Under the pieces are notes generated by a model. It was given only the letters and a program-made list of their open reading frames with translations. It was not told the DNA's origin and made no database searches. Below, piece after piece: positions 60,111 to 64,000 of a DNA stretch of 64,000 nucleotides (its first letter is position 1; each line of letters begins with the position of its first letter). Made by a program: the position numbers and the translations under genes. The stretch spans positions 1 through 64,000 of the forward strand of contig JAVHXV010000002.1 in assembly GCA_031119475.1 (NCBI GenBank), read 5' to 3'. Source of the stretch: Pedobacter sp. (GTDB lineage Bacteria; Bacteroidota; Bacteroidia; Sphingobacteriales; Sphingobacteriaceae).

Positions 60111-62618
60111 TCATTTTAACAATTCATCAATCTTAACCAATTCGTAATGCCGGCTTTTAAGATACTCGACCAGTTCGGGCAGGCGATCGTAAAATTTATC
60201 GGTCCGCCTTGGGTCTGTCCCAATGTGCAATAACAGGATAAAACCATTCAGTCCATTGGCATTGTCCTGATCGTACTTGATGATCGATTGATAGATCTCA
60301 TCGCTTGAACGGTAGCTTTTTCCCATTTCTGGATAGGTATAATCGGCATTAGATCGTGTTCCCGATGAAAAATTGACCAGTTGAAGGCCAATATCATGTG
60401 ACCAATCGGCAATCTGTTGGTTATACCATTCATAGGGCGGTAAAAAATAAGACGCTTCATCCGGCTTGATGCCGAATTTGGCCATTGCCGCATAATTTTG
60501 CTTCAGATCTTGTTTAAACTGCTGCTCGCTCACCAAAAGGCTGTCCCTCTTGCTCCAATCATTATATAAAAGGTGTCCATCGGAATGTGCGCCCAGATAA
60601 TGCCCATTTGCTTTCAATTTTTTGATCAATGTGCTGAATTGCTGTTGCCCATAAAATCTTCCGGTCAAAAAGAAAGAGGCTTTAATCTTGTTATTGGCCA
60701 AGGTGGTATTGATTTTTTCCCCTCCATCAGCAAATTCATCGCCCGTAAAGACCAGGGCAATTTTCTTTTCGTTTTTATTTCCCCTGATAATTGCACCCTG
60801 ATAGTAGTCAAACTTCTCTTTCTGGATGGGGGTCCTGCTATCGAAGGCCGCCAAAAGGTAGATCAGCGAAGCGGTCCCGTCCATCGTGGGCTCGTTTGTG
60901 CTATAGTCGCCATAATCATCATGGTAAACAGCCAGATCGCTCTGAAAATCAGCGTATGCATCAGGTTTATAAAGTTGGATACCGATAAGGCCTTTATAGA
61001 TGCTGGTGTAGACCGGCCCATCGACCAGCCCGCCATCTATCGGATATTGTTTCAGGTGCGTAAACGCAGAATGCGGGTCGGTTGGCGTATCGCTCCAATT
61101 GGGCAGGCCGTACACCATGCTCGTTCCCCATGGGTTACAGCCAAAAATCCAATCAAAGTTGGCCTGGGCCAATTCGGCATAACTTTCATCGCCACTCAAT
61201 TGCGCATACCAATAGCATTGCTGGGCAAAGGCAACAGTTAAGTTATTGCTGCACCAGATAAAGGGAATTCCCCGATAAAATGCATTCTTTTTAGCTCGGC
61301 CCCATACCTGTTCAATTCCAGACTGATAATATTTGATCAGCTGTGGTCGGTTTCTTGCATCACGCATCGCCAATTCGTAGTGGCCAAGGTTGATAAATGG
61401 ATAATATTGATAATGTTTGGCAGTATCTGTACTGAACCAGGGCGTAGTTGGTTCCTCTCTGGCATAATCGAATGCTGTTTTGTTGTGGTTTCTTGCATTG
61501 CCATCTACCATCGAAATCGAAGCATAGGCCAGTTCCATATCGTCGGTCCAGTTATCTTCTGCATAAATGTAGGGCGATTTGACTGAGACCGTTTGTGTTA
61601 CGCCTTTTTTGATGTTGGCAAAAGCCAATGCCGATTTTGCCTTTTCGGCCAATAATGATGCATATCTTTCATCTTTTGGTGAGAATATTTTCGATCCGAG
61701 CGCAAAGGCACTGCTAAATTTTGCTGCGGTTGAACTTGTGCCAGTCGTATTGTTCATGAACTTTCCGCGCTGTTGAGGTGCGCCATCGATGAAATAAAGT
61801 GGCCTTTCAAATCCTTTCCCGTATTGACTGTCCATTTTGGGAATGCGCATCGAAATGTGGTCGCGGTCATCTGCCAATTGATTGAACATGATGTTGTTTT
61901 TGGGATGCATTTTCAAAAGCCAATCCAATCCCCATCTGGCTTCATCCAGCACATCTGCGGTCCCATTTTTTCCTTCAAGGCCATTGGCCTGTTTTTCGTC
62001 GCCGAAGGCCTGCGGAAAATCGCGATAGGCCATCAGCAAATGTTGTGTGGCATTGGCCGATGTGGTCGAATATTGGAGATAGTCGCTGGCATCATGCCAT
62101 CCGCCGGCGGCATCAAAATGCGTGCTGTCTTTAATTCCCGCTTTTGCACCATATAACACAAATCCATCGTGCGTGTGGCAGCTGTCCTTTAAATAGGGAT
62201 TAAATCCGCTCCGCTGTTGGCGCATGTATCGCAGCGCAAAATCGGCGGTATGCCGATAAACTTCGTTGTTGATGATGATCAGGGGCGAAACAATTCCTTC
62301 TGCACGCAACAGGTATTTTCCGGCGGTGGTAAAAGAAGAAAAATCTAGACGTGCGGTACTGGCAAATGGGCCATAGGCTCCAAATGCCTGTATTTTGGAA
62401 GAAGAGAAGACTACTTTCTGAGTTTGCGCATCGATGAGCTCAAAACTAGACGGAACCGTATTCGTTTTGCTGGCCCAGATGGCCACTTTTACAGATTTAG
62501 GCTGATAGCCCAGTAAATTGATACGGATCCAACTATTGGATGGGTCGATTTTGGTTTTGTGGGTAAAGGCCAATAAAGCGATAAGAGATAGGGCGATTAG
62601 AAAATAGAATCTTTTCAT
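60111..62618 (-). CDS. GH9 glycoside hydrolase fused to polysaccharide deacetylase (NodB)
   Basis: An 835-residue exported protein. After a short signal comes an Ig-like CelD_N domain (about 25-125) and a GH9 (alpha/alpha)6 barrel (about 130-590), with catalytic-region motifs DAAGGWHDASDY (Asp pair) and YSTNEPTMDGTASLIYLL (Glu). A NodB deacetylase domain (about 615-835) follows, with VFTGDEFADGG (metal Asp627), His678 and His682 in HSDGH, and FLPPYEW. GH9 enzymes act on beta-glucans and some on chitin-derived or exopolysaccharide chains; the fusion suggests an N-acetylated polymer. Confidence 0.9.
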   Translation of the reverse strand: MKRFYFLIALSLIALLAFTHKTKIDPSNSWIRINLLGYQPKSVKVAIWASKTNTVPSSFELIDAQTQKVVFSSSKIQAFGAYGPFASTARLDFSSFTTAGKYLLRAEGIVSPLIIINNEVYRHTADFALRYMRQQRSGFNPYLKDSCHTHDGFVLYGAKAGIKDSTHFDAAGGWHDASDYLQYSTTSANATQHLLMAYRDFPQAFGDEKQANGLEGKNGTADVLDEARWGLDWLLKMHPKNNIMFNQLADDRDHISMRIPKMDSQYGKGFERPLYFIDGAPQQRGKFMNNTTGTSSTAAKFSSAFALGSKIFSPKDERYASLLAEKAKSALAFANIKKGVTQTVSVKSPYIYAEDNWTDDMELAYASISMVDGNARNHNKTAFDYAREEPTTPWFSTDTAKHYQYYPFINLGHYELAMRDARNRPQLIKYYQSGIEQVWGRAKKNAFYRGIPFIWCSNNLTVAFAQQCYWYAQLSGDESYAELAQANFDWIFGCNPWGTSMVYGLPNWSDTPTDPHSAFTHLKQYPIDGGLVDGPVYTSIYKGLIGIQLYKPDAYADFQSDLAVYHDDYGDYSTNEPTMDGTASLIYLLAAFDSRTPIQKEKFDYYQGAIIRGNKNEKKIALVFTGDEFADGGEKINTTLANNKIKASFFLTGRFYGQQQFSTLIKKLKANGHYLGAHSDGHLLYNDWSKRDSLLVSEQQFKQDLKQNYAAMAKFGIKPDEASYFLPPYEWYNQQIADWSHDIGLQLVNFSSGTRSNADYTYPEMGKSYRSSDEIYQSIIKYDQDNANGLNGFILLLHIGTDPRRTDKFYDRLPELVEYLKSRHYELVKIDELLK

Positions 62619-62680
62619 CTGTAAAATTTGGTTGCCCTAAGGTAATGAAGTTTGCGGATACGAAAAAAGCTAGCCCATGC

Positions 62681-62823
62681 ACTTTGACAAAGTCCCCCAA
62701 AATAATTTAGGCTGCTCCATAAAAAATTCGTTAATGTCCAATCACGGAATCATACATTTTGAAATAGAAACGCCGTTTTTGCGTATAAATTAATCATTTT
62801 AACTCAATGACTTTGACAAAGTC
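62681..62823. repeat. Pair of ACTTTGACAAAGT palindromes
   Basis: ACTTTGACAAAGT at 62681-62693 and GACTTTGACAAAGTC at 62809-62823 bound 115 bases with no gene. The same core bounds the element at 26257-26347 and occurs extended at 23241-23276. The segment lies between the GH9 gene start and the tetR promoter. Confidence 0.75.
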
Positions 62824-62857
62824 TTTATCATCTAATTGTCATTTCGAACATACAACT

Positions 62858-62887
62858 CAAAATTAATCAATCGATTGATTAATTTTG
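62858..62887. promoter_or_regulatory. 30-bp palindromic operator overlapping a -7 box (tetR-tolC)
   Basis: Arms 62858-62872 and 62873-62887 are exact complements (core AATCAATC/GATTGATT). The right end contains TAATTTTG (62880-62887), a match to the Bacteroidota -7 box TAnnTTTG, 17 bases before the tetR start. A TetR dimer bound here would block its own promoter. Confidence 0.75.
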
Positions 62888-62904
62888 TGCCGTTAAATTC
62901 AATC

Positions 62905-63522
62905 ATGGAAAAAGCAGATAAAAGAACGGAGATTTTGAGGGCAGCAGAGCAGTTATTTGCCGAATTCGGCTATGAAGGCACCTCAACCCGACAGATTTCT
63001 AAAGAATCCGGGGCCAATATGGCCATGATCAATTATTATTTTGGTAGCAAGGAAGGTGTTTTTCTAGAAATCATGGAAAGCCGGATTTCGGGTTTCAAAA
63101 CCCAATTGAACCAGATTGCTGAAGAAAAAATTACGGCTAAAGATAAGTTGCTCAAGGTAGTGAGCGTATATGCCTCTCGTATCTTTTCCAATGTCTGCTT
63201 CCACAAAATGATGCATCGGGAACTGTTGCAGACCCAACGCCCTGAAATATTTACCCAGGTAAAAGAGGCGATGGCACAAAACTTGGAAGTTATCGAATCC
63301 ATCATCAACAACGGCATCAAAGAAGGCAGCTTTAGGAAAGTGGATGTCAGGATGCTTATTGTAAGCGTGATGGGAACGATCAATATGGTGGCGACCTCTC
63401 CGAGCAAAGTGATTTCCGACCCCAACTTCGACATTAAAAACGATACAGACCGCGATCAGCTGCGCGTACGCCTGATCAATCACCTCAACGATCTTTTACT
63501 TACCCACTTAATCAAACACTAA
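62905..63522 (+). CDS. TetR/AcrR family repressor
   Basis: A 205-residue TetR-type regulator. The N-terminal helix-turn-helix (about 8-55) reads RTEILRAAEQLFAEFGYEGT, STRQISKESGANMAMINYYF and GSKEGVFLEI, the usual signature. The C-terminal ligand domain is helical. The start at MEKADKR is chosen because the palindromic operator and -7 box lie just upstream of it, inside the longer open frame. It shares one base with the TolC-like gene (TAATG) and likely represses that efflux operon. Confidence 0.92.
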   Translation: MEKADKRTEILRAAEQLFAEFGYEGTSTRQISKESGANMAMINYYFGSKEGVFLEIMESRISGFKTQLNQIAEEKITAKDKLLKVVSVYASRIFSNVCFHKMMHRELLQTQRPEIFTQVKEAMAQNLEVIESIINNGIKEGSFRKVDVRMLIVSVMGTINMVATSPSKVISDPNFDIKNDTDRDQLRVRLINHLNDLLLTHLIKH

Positions 63523-64000
63523 TGATTAGCATTAAATTCAGAATCCTACTCGTTGCGTTACTGTTTCCCGCAGTTCTGCAGGCGCAGACGCTTAGAAAGC
63601 TAAGCCTTCAGGAAGCCCTTGACCTTGGTATTGCCAACAGCAAAAACCTAAAATTGGCACAAAATAAAATTGACGAATCCAATGCACGGCTTGCCGTTAT
63701 CAAGGACAATGTTTTGCCAAGTGCTTCTGCAAGCCTATTGTACAATCATGCCGAAATTACGACCAATAAACTTTCCATTGGCGAAGGTAATCCGCTTACC
63801 CTACCTAAACGGGCCGATGCCTTTCTGGGGACGGCAGCGGTTCAGGAAACGATCTATGGTGGAGGCCGTTATAAATATGCACAGGAATCGACACGTTTAC
63901 TGACCGAAGTAGCCCGTTTGGATGCCGATAAAAACAAGGAAGAGATCAGCTATGCCATCATCAACACTTATTTTTCTTTGTTTAAGGTGATGCAGAGCAA
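63522..64000 (+). CDS. TolC-family outer-membrane efflux protein (partial)
   Basis: The first 159 codons of a gene cut by the window end. The signal peptide is MISIKFRILLVALLFPAVLQ with cleavage near AQ. The mature part has the TolC-family opening LSLQEALDLGIANSKNLKLA, then LPSASASLLYNH and the QETIYGGGRYKYA stretch typical of outer-membrane factors. It follows the TetR gene with a one-base overlap. RND or ABC pump subunits would be expected downstream but are outside the window. Confidence 0.92.
   Translation, partial: MISIKFRILLVALLFPAVLQAQTLRKLSLQEALDLGIANSKNLKLAQNKIDESNARLAVIKDNVLPSASASLLYNHAEITTNKLSIGEGNPLTLPKRADAFLGTAAVQETIYGGGRYKYAQESTRLLTEVARLDADKNKEEISYAIINTYFSLFKVMQS

Overview
The window looks like a chromosomal segment of a Bacteroidota bacterium, most likely Sphingobacteriaceae (Pedobacter-like). 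This is judged from the kinds of protein present: a TonB-dependent receptor with a carboxypeptidase-like N-terminus, ECF sigma/anti-sigma pairs, CsaA, GlnRS, orphan CheB/CheR with hybrid kinases, and a GH9-deacetylase. Weak Shine-Dalgarno signals and a TAnnTTTG-type -7 box at one regulator agree. No rRNA or tRNA gene was recognised. The genus is an inference.

Layout. 1-13.3 kb: YbaB, a metallo-hydrolase, a myo-inositol oxygenase/sodium symporter operon, a TonB-dependent receptor, an M49-like peptidase lipoprotein, a cell-wall amidase plus DUF922 protein, GlnRS, a B12-binding protein with an enoyl-CoA hydratase, and a small outer-membrane protein. 13.4-22.4 kb: an NtrC-like regulator, an AI-2E/YtxH/holin-like membrane cluster, AspRS, and an ECF sigma operon encoding a membrane anti-sigma-like protein and a secreted adhesin-like protein. 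22.4-35.4 kb: TerC, a nucleoid protein, an MHS transporter, RlmI-like, CsaA, TadA, SOD next to OxyR, three secreted proteins, TrmB, an alkyltransferase-like protein and an AhpD-like protein. 36.3-38.6 kb: an AT-rich accessory module (XRE regulator, EVE-HNH endonuclease, Nudix hydrolase) followed by Tag glycosylase. 39.9-44.6 kb: polA bracketed by two near-identical arrays of about 330-bp structured repeats. 44.6-52.4 kb: a TonB/MORN protein and a six-gene signalling operon (two histidine kinases, two response regulators, CheR, CheB). 52.6-64 kb: a zinc metallopeptidase, GltX, a kinase/DinB/thioesterase run, a second ECF sigma operon, DUF2911, a GH9-NodB fusion, and a TetR-TolC efflux operon cut by the window end.

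The most unusual structure is the repeat pair around polA. Each array holds an A-type unit, a B-type unit and a truncated third unit. A and B units can form the same helices with compensatory base changes, which suggests a structured RNA or DNA element. The two B units are nearly identical except for a 26-base block at one defined position that is unrelated between them. A 20-bp palindrome is present at the same internal site in one A and one B unit but absent from the others. The intergenic DNA is also rich in tracts of 7-bp periodicity and in several families of palindromic interspersed repeats.
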